From NCBI RefSeq assembly GCF_030010625.1, contig NZ_JASCXN010000002.1:404672-468671 (forward strand): 64,000 bases of DNA. Direction: 5' to 3'. The stretch comes from Streptomyces sp. CC208A (lineage in GTDB: Bacteria > Actinomycetota > Actinomycetes > Streptomycetales > Streptomycetaceae). The notes beneath the pieces are model-generated. The model ran no database searches, was not told the DNA's origin, and was given only the letters and a program-made list of their open reading frames with translations. Shown here piece after piece: positions 18,381-27,270 of this stretch (positions within the stretch are counted from its first letter, which is position 1; each line of letters begins with the position of its first letter). Made by a program: the position numbers and the translations under genes.

Positions 18381-18881
18381 GCCCGCCGCCACGCGCGCGA
18401 GGAACGCGTCCAGGTTCCCCATGGCACGCGCCACCCGCTCCTCCAGCGACAGAGTCTCCTCGTGCCGCAGCCCCCGCAGCTTCGGCACGCGCTTCCCGCG
18501 CAGGTAGAGGGAGCAGGCCAGATCGGCGCAGACGTAGACGCCGACCGTGTTCCCCTCCCGGCCCCGGGCCCCGGCCAGCGGGGCGGCCAGCAGCGTGACG
18601 CCCGAGGAGGCGTGCCCGGTCATGCAGATCTGGCACAGGCTCGTCTTCACGGCGCTTGTCCGGCCCGTCGCCGGCACCCGCAGGGACACCCCCAGCGGCC
18701 CGTCCTGCCGGCGCACCACCAGGTGGGCGCGGAGCGGCGCCCCCGGATCCACCCACCCCAGGAAGTCCAGGTCCTCCCACGGCGTCTCGGCGAAGTCCAG
18801 CGGCAGCTTCAGCCGCGCGGCGTCCCCCTTCGTCGCGTTCACGAACGACGAACGGATCTCTTTCTCAGTCAACGGTTCCAC
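18378..18881 (-). CDS. FBP-domain protein with FusB-like zinc finger
   Basis: 167 aa. The N-terminal half (MEPLTEKEIRSSFVNATKG, WEDLDFLGWVDPGAP) and the C-terminal Cys motif (CQICMTGH, then YVCADLACSLYLRG) match the actinobacterial FBP family, whose C-terminal treble-clef zinc finger resembles that of FusB. FusB proteins bind elongation factor G and rescue it from fusidic acid. Whether Streptomyces members do so is unknown to me. The gene stands alone and converges on gcdH. Confidence 0.8.
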   Translation of the reverse strand: MEPLTEKEIRSSFVNATKGDAARLKLPLDFAETPWEDLDFLGWVDPGAPLRAHLVVRRQDGPLGVSLRVPATGRTSAVKTSLCQICMTGHASSGVTLLAAPLAGARGREGNTVGVYVCADLACSLYLRGKRVPKLRGLRHEETLSLEERVARAMGNLDAFLARVAAG

Positions 18882-18953
18882 CCGTCGGACCGTACAGGTG
18901 CCCCCACCTGCGGGGCATCCCGATTTCCGCTGCCCCCGCCAGGGGCTCGGCCG

Positions 18954-20315
18954 TCAGGGGCCCGACGGCGTGTTCTCCGCCGGGGCCCCGCCGGTCGTCG
19001 TGCCGGGACCGTCCGGCGGCGACTCCGGCGGAGTGTTGTCGGACGGGGTGTCGTCCGGCGGCGGGTTGTCCGTCGGCGTGTCCGCGGGGGTCTCGGGGGA
19101 CGGCGGAGGGGAGTCCGTCGTCGGGGTCGGCGTGGGGGTGGTGGGCGTGGGCGTCGTCGCCGTCGGCGAGAGCGTGGCCGGGCACGGGGACGGCGTCACG
19201 CCGTCGACCGGCGTCGGCGTCTCGTCGCCGGTCACCGTCACGCACGGCGGCGGCGAGGTCGGGGTGACCGACGGCGACGGAGAGGTGGTGGTCGGCGTGG
19301 GGCGGGGCGGCGGCGGGGTCGGCTTGTCGTGCCGCCCGGTGTCGCCGTGCTTCCGCGCGAACCAGGCGTCCTGGTCGGGGTCGTACACCACGAACACGTC
19401 GACCACCTTCACCGAGGGGGCCACGACCACGACCTGGGAGGCGTTGTAGCTCGGCCACGGGGTCCCCACGGTGCGGGGCTTCGGCTGGGCCACCGGCTCG
19501 GTCAGCGGGTTGCCGCAGGCGCACCGCACCCGGGGCACGCCCCGGCCGTCGACGAGTACCGCGGTCCCCGCCTGGAGGACCGACTGGTACGTGGTGGCGG
19601 CGCCGTCCTTGAAACCGTGGTTGGTCACCCGGGTGTCCACCCGGAGCTGGAGCGGCGTCAGGGAGCGGAGGTAGCCCGGCACCGCGTTCGCCTTCAGGTC
19701 GAGGACCTTGGCGAAGGCGGCGTTCTTGGCGGGCTCGGCGGCGAGGTAGCGGACCTGCTGCTCGACGTCGCAGCTCGCCACCGCGCGCGTGCCGCCGTAC
19801 AGACCGGGTGTGGAACCGGAGACCCGCGGGGTGGCGGCCTCCGCGGTGCCGGTGCGCGGCGGCAGCGAGGCCGCCCCGGAGGCGCTGTCCGTACGGGCCG
19901 TGGAGGCGGTGAAGGGGTCGGGCCCGGAGGCGGAGGTGTTCTGCAGGAAGACCTCCCCGCCGCCGGAACCGGCGGTGTCGCCCTTGTCGTCCGACCGCCC
20001 CACGAGCACCACGGTGAGCGCGGCGGCCGCGACGACGAGGGCGGTCAGCGAGGCGACCTTCGGCACCGACCGCCACCAGGGCGACCCGCCGCCCTTCCCA
20101 CGGCCTCCGCCCTCGGGCCCGCCCCCGTCTCCGTCTCCGCCACCTCCGCCGCCTCCGCCGGAGCCGTCGTGCGGCGGCACGGGCGGAGGCGGCGGACCGG
20201 CGACCCCGGGGCGGGTGGTCTCGCCGGAGAGCGGGCCCGAGGGCGGACCCGTGGGCGGACCGGAGGAGGGCGGAACCGACGGAGGGCCGGACGGTGGCGG
20301 CGGTGGGGAAGTCAC
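18954..20315 (-). CDS. DUF6777-type single-pass membrane protein with Pro/Thr-rich tail
   Basis: About 453 aa from the GTG at 20315, which has AGAAAGGG upstream. The N-terminal 80 residues are Pro/Gly-rich, followed by one transmembrane helix (about 86-106). The extracellular domain contains SGSTPGLYGGTRAVASCDVEQQ (cited in part) and two Cys in VRCACGNPL. The last 110 residues are an extended Pro/Thr/Ser tail that could span the cell wall. The middle resembles DUF6777, a Streptomyces family of unknown function. The low-complexity ends make homology calls unreliable there. Confidence 0.65.
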   Translation of the reverse strand: MTSPPPPPSGPPSVPPSSGPPTGPPSGPLSGETTRPGVAGPPPPPVPPHDGSGGGGGGGGDGDGGGPEGGGRGKGGGSPWWRSVPKVASLTALVVAAAALTVVLVGRSDDKGDTAGSGGGEVFLQNTSASGPDPFTASTARTDSASGAASLPPRTGTAEAATPRVSGSTPGLYGGTRAVASCDVEQQVRYLAAEPAKNAAFAKVLDLKANAVPGYLRSLTPLQLRVDTRVTNHGFKDGAATTYQSVLQAGTAVLVDGRGVPRVRCACGNPLTEPVAQPKPRTVGTPWPSYNASQVVVVAPSVKVVDVFVVYDPDQDAWFARKHGDTGRHDKPTPPPPRPTPTTTSPSPSVTPTSPPPCVTVTGDETPTPVDGVTPSPCPATLSPTATTPTPTTPTPTPTTDSPPPSPETPADTPTDNPPPDDTPSDNTPPESPPDGPGTTTGGAPAENTPSGP

Positions 20316-20432
20316 GTTTTTCCCTTTCTTCCGTACGGCGCCCATTCTGAGCGCCCTACGGCCACCCCGCACCCGCAGACGGACCGCCGCTCCGGCGGAC
20401 CGGGACCGGACGGACACCGGAGCGACGGCACC

Positions 20433-21272
20433 TCACCTGATCGACCGGAGGAAGGCCCGGGTCCGCTCGTGCTCCGGCGCGTCGAGGAGCGCCCCGGGCG
20501 GACCGGATTCGAGCACCCGGCCCCGGTCGAACATCAGGATCCGGTCGGAGACGTCCCGGGCGAAGCCCATCTCGTGCGTGACGCAGAGCATGGTGATGTC
20601 GGTGGAGCCGGCCACGTCCCGCAGCACGTCCAGGACCTCCGCCACCAGCTCGGGGTCGAGGGCGGAGGTCACCTCGTCCAGGAGCAGCAGGCCGGGACGC
20701 ATCGCCAGGGCCCGGGCGATGGCGACGCGCTGCTGCTGACCGCCGGAGAGCCGGGTGGGGTGGGCGTCCTCCTTCCCGGCGAGGCCGACGAGGGCGAGCA
20801 GCTCCCGGGCCCGCGCGGCGGCCTCGTCCGCGTCGAGGCCCAGGACGTGCCGGGGCGCCTCCGTGACGTTCGCCAGGACGCTCATGTGCGGGAAGAGGTT
20901 GAACTGCTGGAACACCATCCCGATGCGCCTGCGGCGCGGGGCCAGATAGCGCTCGCTCGCCGGGACGAGCTTCCCGCCGGGCCCGGCCGGCATGTGCGAG
21001 AACGGCTCCCCGTCGACGTGGACGACCCCGTCCGTGACCCGCTCCAGGGTCATGAGGAGACGCAGGATGGTGGTCTTCCCCGACCCGCTCGGGCCGATCA
21101 GCGTCACCCGTTCGCCGGGCGCGACCACGAGGTCGAGACCGTCGAGGACGGTGTGCTCCCCGAACCGTTTCGTCACCCGGCTGAACCGGACCTTCTCCGG
21201 CACGCGCGCGTGCACGGCCTCAGGGGAGGACTCGGGGGCGGACTCGGGAACGGGATCGGTCTCAGTGGGCAA
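20433..21272 (-). CDS. ehuA: ATP-binding protein of the ectoine ABC importer
   Basis: 279 aa, an ABC ATPase of the polar amino-acid class. Walker A is GPSGSGKTTI, the signature is LSGGQQQRVAIARAL, Walker B is LLLDEVTSALD, followed by VTHEMGFARDVSDRI. It ends an operon in which ectoine biosynthesis genes are followed by a binding protein and two permeases, so assignment as EhuA rests on context. The TTG start at 21272 overlaps ehuD by 11 bases and has GGAGG six bases upstream; a later GTG at 21215 is possible but poorly supported. Confidence 0.85.
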   Translation of the reverse strand: MPTETDPVPESAPESSPEAVHARVPEKVRFSRVTKRFGEHTVLDGLDLVVAPGERVTLIGPSGSGKTTILRLLMTLERVTDGVVHVDGEPFSHMPAGPGGKLVPASERYLAPRRRRIGMVFQQFNLFPHMSVLANVTEAPRHVLGLDADEAAARARELLALVGLAGKEDAHPTRLSGGQQQRVAIARALAMRPGLLLLDEVTSALDPELVAEVLDVLRDVAGSTDITMLCVTHEMGFARDVSDRILMFDRGRVLESGPPGALLDAPEHERTRAFLRSIR

Positions 21273-21900
21273 GGCGGGCCTCCAGTCGGCGGACGAGCAC
21301 GGACGTCGGCCAGCTCGCCAGCAGGAAGACGGCGGCGGCCAGGGTGAAGCTCTCCAGATAGGCGAAGTGGGTGCTGCCGAAGGTGCCCGCCTCGTGGACC
21401 ATCTCGTTCACCGTGATGACGGAGAGGAACGGCGTCTCCTTGAACAGGGAGATCGCGTAGTTGCCCAGCGCCGGAAGCACCTTCCGTACGGCCTGCGGCA
21501 GGATCACCGCCCGCCACACCCGCCGCCGTGGCAGCGACAGCGCCGTGCACGCCTCCCACTGCCCCTTCGGCACGGCGTCGATCCCGGCCCGGTACACCTC
21601 GGAGAGGTACGTGGCGTAGTGCAGGCCCAGGACCAGGACGCCGAGCGTGAGCGCGTCCAGGCCCGGCACCAGTACCCAGGCGGCGAAGAGCTGCACCATG
21701 ACCGGCGTCGAGCGGACGAACGAGGCCAGCGCGCCCACCGGCACGGCGATCCACCGGGCCGCGGAGCGCTGGACCAGGGCGACGGCGAGCCCGGCGACCA
21801 CCGCGACGGCGAAGCCGAGCACGGTGGCGAGCAGGGTGACGCCGAAGCCGGACAGCACGACGGGCAGCGCGGCGCGCGCCGCTTCCATGTCCCACATCAC
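21262..21900 (-). CDS. ehuD: Permease of the ectoine ABC importer
   Basis: About 212 aa, a HisM/GlnP-type inner-membrane permease. It has several transmembrane helices and the EAA-loop region WEACTALSLPRRRVWRAVILPQAVRKVLPAL (cited in parts: EACTALSLPRRRVW, ILPQAVRKVLPA). It starts with a GTG whose GTGA overlaps the ehuC stop, followed at once by an in-frame ATG, so coupling is likely. EhuC and EhuD form the heterodimeric channel driven by EhuA. Confidence 0.83.
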   Translation of the reverse strand: MMWDMEAARAALPVVLSGFGVTLLATVLGFAVAVVAGLAVALVQRSAARWIAVPVGALASFVRSTPVMVQLFAAWVLVPGLDALTLGVLVLGLHYATYLSEVYRAGIDAVPKGQWEACTALSLPRRRVWRAVILPQAVRKVLPALGNYAISLFKETPFLSVITVNEMVHEAGTFGSTHFAYLESFTLAAAVFLLASWPTSVLVRRLEARLAH

Positions 21901-22589
21901 GCGTCACCGCCCACGGCGCCCAGCCGCTCCTTCGCCCGCCGCTCCAGCGCGTTCATCCCCGCCCCCAGGAGCGCGGCGACCCCGAAGTACAGCAGGAGCA
22001 GCAGCAGATAGGCGGCGGCGGTGCCGCCGGTCGCCGACCGCAGCTGGTCGATCTGGAAGGTCAGGTCGGCGACGGTGACCAGGGAGAGCAGCGGGGTCGC
22101 CTTGAGCAGCTGGATCAGCAGGTTCTTGAAGGGCGGGATCATCAGGGCGTACGCCTGGGGCAGCACGATCCGCCGCAGACGCAGCCCCGGCCCCATGCCC
22201 AGCGCGATCGCCGCCTCGGTCTGGGCGGCGGGCACCGCCGCGATCGAGCCCCGCACGACCTCCGCCCCGTAGGCCCCGTAGTTGAGGCCGAAGGCGAGCA
22301 CCCCGCAGACCATCGGCTCCAGCCGGAAGCCGAGCATCGGCAGCGCGAAGAAGAGCCAGAACAGCTGGACGTACAGCGAGGTGCCGCGCAGGAACTCGAC
22401 GGTGAAGCGGGTGGCGCCGCGGACGACGACGGCGCGGGAGCGGGAGGCCAGGCCCAGGGCGAAGGCGACGAGGAGGGCGAGGGCCGCGCCGAGCACCGTC
22501 GCCTCCAGGGTGACCAGGAGGCCCTCGCCGATCGCCGGCAGGGCCCGGCCCAGCTCGGGGAGGAACGCGGCCATGCCGGAGCCCGTCAC
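21897..22589 (-). CDS. ehuC: Permease of the ectoine ABC importer
   Basis: About 230 aa from the GTG at 22589, whose GTGA overlaps the ehuB stop; an ATG five codons later (22574) is the alternative. It is a HisQ/GlnP-type permease with TVEFLRGTSLYVQLFWLFF, the EAA loop QTEAAIALGMGPGLRLRRIVLPQA (cited in parts) and LIQLLKATPLLSLV. It pairs with EhuD. The overlap pattern repeats at the next junction, supporting a single translationally coupled unit. Confidence 0.83.
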   Translation of the reverse strand: MTGSGMAAFLPELGRALPAIGEGLLVTLEATVLGAALALLVAFALGLASRSRAVVVRGATRFTVEFLRGTSLYVQLFWLFFALPMLGFRLEPMVCGVLAFGLNYGAYGAEVVRGSIAAVPAAQTEAAIALGMGPGLRLRRIVLPQAYALMIPPFKNLLIQLLKATPLLSLVTVADLTFQIDQLRSATGGTAAAYLLLLLLYFGVAALLGAGMNALERRAKERLGAVGGDA

Positions 22590-23497
22590 CCCGCGCACAG
22601 GTCCGCGGTGCGCAGGGTGCGCGGCGGGACCTCGCGTTCGGTGAAGCCGTACTTGCCGATCAGCCGCACGTACCGGGCGGGGTCGCCGGTGATCTTGGCG
22701 AGCTCCTCGTCGAAGGCCTTCCGCAGGGAGACGGCGCCCTGCCGGAAGACGGCGCCGCCGGGGCTGTGCTGCTCGACCCCGTCCACCACCGGCACGAACG
22801 GATCGAGGACCTCCACGGCCGCGCCCTCGTTGGTGCGGGCGAGCCAGCGCAGCGAGATGCCGGTGAGGGCGAAGGCGTCGATCCGCCCGGCGAGCAGGGC
22901 GTCCAGGCCGTCCTGCTGCTTGGCCACCGCCACCACGGACCCGTCCCGGACGCCCGCCGCCTTCGCGTACGAGGCCTCGACGGCGGCCGTCAGGACACCG
23001 ACCCGCACCTGCTTCCCCGCGCACGAGGCCAGATCGCTCAGGCCCTTCGGGTTGCCCTTGCGGACCATGAGCGCGGTGGGGGAGACGAACTCCGGCTCGG
23101 AGAAGGCCACTTTGGCACACCGCTCGGGCGTGATGGCCATGCCCGCGCTCACCACGTCGAACCGCCCGGCGAGCAGGCCGGGGATGAGGGTTCCGAACTC
23201 GGTGAGCGTGGGCCGGAGTTCGGGTATGCCGAGGGCGGTGAAGATCTCCCGGTGGAGGGTGGGCGCCTCACCGGCGAGCTCGCCGCCGTCCTGGAAGCCG
23301 TACGGGGCCTCGCCGGCGAAGCCCACCCGGACGTGGCCCTGCTTCCGCAGCCTTTCCAGCAGGTCTGCGTCGCCGGCCGGCGCGCCGGTGCCGGCCTCCG
23401 TCCGGCTGCACGCGGTGAGGAGCCCGGGCACGGCGAGCGCCCCGCCGAGGAACGCGCCCCCGGTCAGGAGACGTCTGCGGGAGAGATGCGTGGTCAT
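22586..23497 (-). CDS. ehuB: Ectoine/hydroxyectoine-binding lipoprotein
   Basis: 303 aa. The N-terminus has SRRRLLTGGAFLGG, Tat-like, followed by a lipobox LLTAC with Cys30, so the protein is probably a lipid-anchored solute-binding protein. The mature part fits family 3 binding proteins: HVRVGFAGEAPYGFQD, LIPGLLAGRFDVVSAGMAITPER, KVAFSEPEF and DALLAGRIDAFALTG. Position directly after ectD and before two permeases and an ATPase identifies it as EhuB. It captures ectoines for uptake as osmolytes or nutrients. Confidence 0.85.
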   Translation of the reverse strand: MTTHLSRRRLLTGGAFLGGALAVPGLLTACSRTEAGTGAPAGDADLLERLRKQGHVRVGFAGEAPYGFQDGGELAGEAPTLHREIFTALGIPELRPTLTEFGTLIPGLLAGRFDVVSAGMAITPERCAKVAFSEPEFVSPTALMVRKGNPKGLSDLASCAGKQVRVGVLTAAVEASYAKAAGVRDGSVVAVAKQQDGLDALLAGRIDAFALTGISLRWLARTNEGAAVEVLDPFVPVVDGVEQHSPGGAVFRQGAVSLRKAFDEELAKITGDPARYVRLIGKYGFTEREVPPRTLRTADLCAG

Positions 23498-23539
23498 GTC
23501 CGTCCTTTCGGCAGTGGCGGGAAGGGAAGGGAGCCGGGC

Positions 23540-24439
23540 TCAGTCGATGGGGGTGGTGTCCCGGGCGGCGATGAAGGAGGGACGGCGGACGGGCGCGGCG
23601 AAGGGCAGCTCCGGGGCGTTCTCCACGCTGTTGAAGACGAGGAAGACGTTGCTGCGGGGGAAGGGGGTGATGTTGTCGCCGGAGCCGTGCATGGCGTTGC
23701 AGTCGAACCAGACGGCGGACCCGGCCTCGCCGGTGAAGTGCTCGATCCCGCAGGCCTCGGCGAAGGTCGTGAGCGCCTTGTGCGAGGGGGTGCCGGCGTC
23801 CTGCATCCGCAGCGACTTCTTGTAGTTGTCCTTCGGCGTCTCGCCGGCGCAGCCGAGGAAGGTGCGGTGCGAACCCGGCATGATCATGAGGCTGCCGTTG
23901 GTGGTGAAGTTCGGGGTCAGCGCGATCGACACCGACACGGTCCGCATCAGGGGCAGACCGTCCTCGGCGTGCCAGGTCTCGAAGTCGGAGTGCCAGTAGA
24001 AACCGCTGGCGCCGAAACCGGGCTTGACGTTGATCCGGGACTGGTGGATGTAGACGTCGGAGCCGAGGATCTGCCGGGCGCGGTCCACGAGGCGGGGGTC
24101 GGCGGCGAGCCTGGCGAACACCTCGCTGATCCGGTGCACCTCGAAGACCGAGCGGATCTCCTGGGACCGGGGCTCGACGATCGCCCGCTCGTCCTCGCGG
24201 ATCCGCGGGTCGGTGACCAGCCGGTCGAGTTCGGCGCGGAGTTCCGCCACCTCCTCCGGGGTGACGAGCGCGTCGACGGCGAAGAAGCCGTTGCGCTCGT
24301 ACTCCTCCAGCTCGCGCGGCCAGAAGGGGCCGGGCGTGCCGGGCTCGGACCAGACGACGGGCTCCTTGCGGTAGACGAGTGCCTCCTCGGTGCCGCGCGT
24401 GGGGTACGGGTCGACGGGGCGGGCGGGAGCGGTGGTCAT
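23540..24439 (-). CDS. ectD: Ectoine hydroxylase
   Basis: 299 aa, the usual length for EctD. It is a non-haem iron, 2-oxoglutarate-dependent dioxygenase that converts ectoine to 5-hydroxyectoine. The iron-binding motif is FYWHSDFETWH, with the distal His in CNAMHGSGDN. The family signature SRINVKPGFGASGFYWHSDF (cited in part) and NGSLMIMPGSHRTFLGC are present. The ATG at 24439 begins the conserved MTTAPARPVDPYPTRG region; the open frame upstream is not coding. It is separated from ectC by 161 bases of tandem repeats. Confidence 0.95.
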   Translation of the reverse strand: MTTAPARPVDPYPTRGTEEALVYRKEPVVWSEPGTPGPFWPRELEEYERNGFFAVDALVTPEEVAELRAELDRLVTDPRIREDERAIVEPRSQEIRSVFEVHRISEVFARLAADPRLVDRARQILGSDVYIHQSRINVKPGFGASGFYWHSDFETWHAEDGLPLMRTVSVSIALTPNFTTNGSLMIMPGSHRTFLGCAGETPKDNYKKSLRMQDAGTPSHKALTTFAEACGIEHFTGEAGSAVWFDCNAMHGSGDNITPFPRSNVFLVFNSVENAPELPFAAPVRRPSFIAARDTTPID

Positions 24440-24520
24440 CGCGGTGCTGGGCCTTTCTCTTGCGTACGGGATCGTGCGTAGGGGGGGCGTGCTCGTGCGT
24501 ACGGGGGCGCGCTCGTCGTC

Positions 24521-24613
24521 GGGCGGTCGTGCTTCGTCCGGGCGGTCGGGCGTCCCCGGGCGGTCAGGCTTCGGCCGGGCGGTCGGACGTCCCGGGGCCG
24601 TCAGGCGTCGTCC
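24521..24613. repeat. About five copies of an 18-19 bp repeat between ectC and ectD
   Basis: Degenerate units of the form GGGCGGTCGGGCGTCCC or GGGCGGTCAGGCTTCGGCC run from 24521 into the last codons of ectC. The unit nearest ectC contains its stop codon (TCA on the plus strand). Confidence 0.65.
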
Positions 24614-25005
24614 GGTTCGGTGAGCAGCGGGTAGACGCCGTTCTCGTCGTGGTCCTCGCGGCCGGTGACCGGCGGGTTGAAGACGCACAGGCAGCGGAAC
24701 TCCTCCTTGACCTTGAGGGTGTGCCGCTCGTGGCCGTCGAGGAGGTACATGGTGCCGGGGGTGATCGTGTACGTCGTCCCGGTCTCGTGGTCGGTGAGTT
24801 CGGCCTCGCCGGCGGTGCAGACGACCGCCTCGACGTGGTTCGCGTACCACATGGCGGTCTCGGTCCCGGCGTACAGGACGGTCTCGTGGAGGGAGAAGCC
24901 GACGCGCTCGCGGGCGAGGACGATGCGCTTGCTCTCCCAGGTGCCGGAGGCGGACCGCACGTGCCGGTCGGTGTTCTCCAGCTCGTCGAAGGAACGGACG
25001 ATCAT
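24601..25005 (-). CDS. ectC: Ectoine synthase
   Basis: 134 aa, a cupin that cyclises N-gamma-acetyl-diaminobutyrate to ectoine. Typical stretches are [50 protein letters not shown] and [18 protein letters not shown], the last carrying metal-binding His. The ATG at 25005 begins this conserved N-terminus; the longer open frame is not used. It lies 29 bases downstream of ectB. Confidence 0.96.
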   Translation of the reverse strand: MIVRSFDELENTDRHVRSASGTWESKRIVLARERVGFSLHETVLYAGTETAMWYANHVEAVVCTAGEAELTDHETGTTYTITPGTMYLLDGHERHTLKVKEEFRCLCVFNPPVTGREDHDENGVYPLLTEPDDA

Positions 25006-25034
25006 CGGTGGGGCGGACCCTTCTGCGGGGGGAT

Positions 25035-26291
25035 TCAGGCGGTGTGGCGGACGGCGCGGGCGAGGATGCCGAGGCCCTCGTCCAGCTCGTCGTCGGTGAC
25101 GGTCAGCGGGGGCAGCAGCTTGACCACCTCGTCGCGCGGCCCGGACGTCTCCACGAGCAGCCCCAGTTCGAAGGCGCGCCGGCACACGGCCCGGGCCCGC
25201 TCCCCGTCCGGGAACTCAAGGCCCCACACGAGCCCGCGCCCGCGGGGGGTGCTCCCGGAGCCGAGCGTGCTCAGGGCGTCCTCGACGCGCCCCGCCCGCT
25301 CAAGGGTCCGGTCCCGCAGCGTCGTGTCGCGCCAGTACGTGTCGAGGGCGGCGGCCGCGGTGACGAAGGCGGGGTTGTTGCCGCGGAAGGTGCCGTTGTG
25401 CTCACCGGGCGCCCACACGTCGAGCTCGTCGCGGAAGAGGCAGAGGGACATGGGCAGCCCGTAGCCGCTGATGGACTTGGAGAGGGTGACGATGTCCGGG
25501 GTGATGCCGGCCTCCTCGAAGGAGAAGAAGTCGCCGGTGCGGCCGCAGCCCATCTGGATGTCGTCGACGATCAGCAGCATGTCCCGGCGGCGGCACAGGT
25601 CGGCGAGGCCGCGCAGCCACTCGGCGCGGGCCACGTTGACGCCGCCCTCGCCCTGGACCGTCTCGACGATCACGGCCGCCGGGTGGTCGAGGCCGGAGCC
25701 GGAGTCCTCAAGGAGCCGCTCGAACCAGAGGAAGTCGGGGGTCCGGCCGCCGAGGTAGTGGTCGAAGGGCATCTGGGTGGTGTGGGTCAGCGGCACGCCC
25801 GCGCCGGCCCGTTTGCCGGCGTTGCCGGTGAGGGCGAGCGAGCCCAGGGACATGCCGTGGAAGGCGTTGGTGAAGGAGACGACCGTCTTCCGTCCGGTGA
25901 CCTTGCGGGCGAGCTTGAGCGCCGCCTCGACGGCATTGGTGCCGGTCGGGCCCGGGAACATCACCTTGTAGGGAAGGCCGCGGGGTTCGAGGACGGTCGA
26001 GCGGAAGGTCTCCAGGAAGTGCCGCTTGGCCGTCGTCGACATGTCGAGGCCGTGGGTGACGCCGTCGCTGCCGAGGTAGTCGAGGAGCGGGCGCTTGAGG
26101 GCGGGGTTGTTGTGGCCGTAGTTGAGCGAGCCGGCGCCGGCGAAGAAGTCGAGGAAACGGCGGCCGTGCTCGTCGAACAGGAGGCTGCCCGTGGCCCGTT
26201 CGAAGACGGTGGGCCAGGCGCGGCAGTAGCTGCGTACCTCCGACTCGACGGTCTCGAAGACGGTCGGGGCGGTTCCTGCGAGGAGCGTCAT
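25035..26291 (-). CDS. ectB: Diaminobutyrate-2-oxoglutarate transaminase
   Basis: 418 aa, a class III PLP aminotransferase. It makes L-2,4-diaminobutyrate from aspartate semialdehyde. Motifs: [23 protein letters not shown] (cited in part), [43 protein letters not shown] and the PLP lysine in [11 protein letters not shown]. The ATG at 26291 begins the conserved N-terminus. It lies 44 bases after ectA. Confidence 0.95.
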   Translation of the reverse strand: MTLLAGTAPTVFETVESEVRSYCRAWPTVFERATGSLLFDEHGRRFLDFFAGAGSLNYGHNNPALKRPLLDYLGSDGVTHGLDMSTTAKRHFLETFRSTVLEPRGLPYKVMFPGPTGTNAVEAALKLARKVTGRKTVVSFTNAFHGMSLGSLALTGNAGKRAGAGVPLTHTTQMPFDHYLGGRTPDFLWFERLLEDSGSGLDHPAAVIVETVQGEGGVNVARAEWLRGLADLCRRRDMLLIVDDIQMGCGRTGDFFSFEEAGITPDIVTLSKSISGYGLPMSLCLFRDELDVWAPGEHNGTFRGNNPAFVTAAAALDTYWRDTTLRDRTLERAGRVEDALSTLGSGSTPRGRGLVWGLEFPDGERARAVCRRAFELGLLVETSGPRDEVVKLLPPLTVTDDELDEGLGILARAVRHTA

Positions 26292-26335
26292 GCGGGACTC
26301 CAGTACGGGGGAGAGGAGGGAAGCGAGGGGGCTGG

Positions 26336-26884
26336 TCAGAAGGCGAGGGGCGCGATGCGGTGCAGCACCTCGGCCTCGTGGCCGGGAGCGGGGAAGGCGC
26401 CGGACGGGAAGAGGACGGTGCGGCTCACGCGGGCGCCGTGCCGCCTGGCGTAGGAGCCGAAGAGGCGCTCGGACGCGGTGTTGTCCGGGGTGATGGTCGT
26501 CTCGACGGCGTCGAGCGGGTACGAGCGGGCGACGCGCTCCGAGAGGTGGTCGAGGAGCGCCCCGGCGATGCCGAGCCCCCGGTACGCGGCATCGACGGCG
26601 ACCTGCCACACCAGCAGCGTCCCCGGTGCGTCGGGGCGGAGGTAGCCGGTCACGAAGCCCACGGGCCGCCCGTCCGCGCCGCGGGCCACGGCGGACGTCT
26701 CGGCGAAGTCGCGGCACCACAGGAGGTAGCTGTAGGAGGAGTTGACGTCCAGCACCTCGGACTCCCGTGCGAGCCGCCAGAGTTGGGCTCCATCGCCGAT
26801 CCGTGGCCGCCCGACGGTCCACTCGCGGACGGAGACCGGTGCTTCGTCTCGGAGGTGTTCCGGCGCTGTGTGAGCTGTGGTCAT
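26336..26884 (-). CDS. ectA: Diaminobutyrate acetyltransferase
   Basis: 182 aa, a GNAT enzyme that acetylates L-2,4-diaminobutyrate. Family features: LDVNSSYSYLLWCRDFAETS, PVGFVTGYLRPDAPGTLLVWQVAV (cited in part), acetyl-CoA loop YRGLGIAGALL and VETTITPDNTASERLF. It heads the ect-ehu run. The ATG at 26884 begins the conserved region; the open frame continues upstream without a better start. A perfect hairpin lies 59-85 bases upstream. Confidence 0.95.
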   Translation of the reverse strand: MTTAHTAPEHLRDEAPVSVREWTVGRPRIGDGAQLWRLARESEVLDVNSSYSYLLWCRDFAETSAVARGADGRPVGFVTGYLRPDAPGTLLVWQVAVDAAYRGLGIAGALLDHLSERVARSYPLDAVETTITPDNTASERLFGSYARRHGARVSRTVLFPSGAFPAPGHEAEVLHRIAPLAF

Positions 26885-26942
26885 GGGCGCCGAAGTTACC
26901 CAGCGCAGCCGTGAACTTCCTGGGCCCGAGGGGTTCCGGTAT

Positions 26943-26969
26943 CCGCCGATCCATGTTATGGATCGGCGG
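26943..26969. promoter_or_regulatory. Perfect 12-bp inverted repeat upstream of ectA
   Basis: CCGCCGATCCAT and ATGGATCGGCGG are separated by GTT. The repeat sits 59 to 85 bases before the ectA start, within the presumed leader or promoter. It could be an operator for a dimeric regulator or an RNA hairpin in the 5' leader; no U-tract follows. The rest of the 383-bp gap between ectA and the streptophobe gene shows no further gene. Confidence 0.6.
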
Positions 26970-27254
26970 CGATGTGCCGACGGCCGGACGATCGCCCCGT
27001 GAATTCGAGGGGTGGTTAAGTGTCTAAAGTGGGGCAAAGCGTCCGTTTGTAACGACGGCGTAACACCTTCGTTCCGTGCCGCGCCGATGCCGGAGCGTTA
27101 CCGCATCGTCGGTCAGGAGTCCGTTTGGCCACGCGGAATCCGGTTAGGGATGCCCCGTATGGGGTCGTGTTCACGGACCGTCACCGGCGCGGAGGCGACC
27201 CCGGCCGGCCGCCCGGACGGACCGCACCCGCAGGCGGAGCCGGCCGGGCCGGAC

Positions 27255-27270
27255 TAGCGTGGTCAGGGTG
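27255..27270 (+). promoter_or_regulatory. Leaderless promoter: TAGCGT -10 seven bases before GTG
   Basis: TAGCGT at 27255-27260 fits the Streptomyces -10 and is followed by GGTCAGG and GTG at 27268. The arrangement predicts a leaderless transcript and decides the start of the streptophobe gene. Confidence 0.55.
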
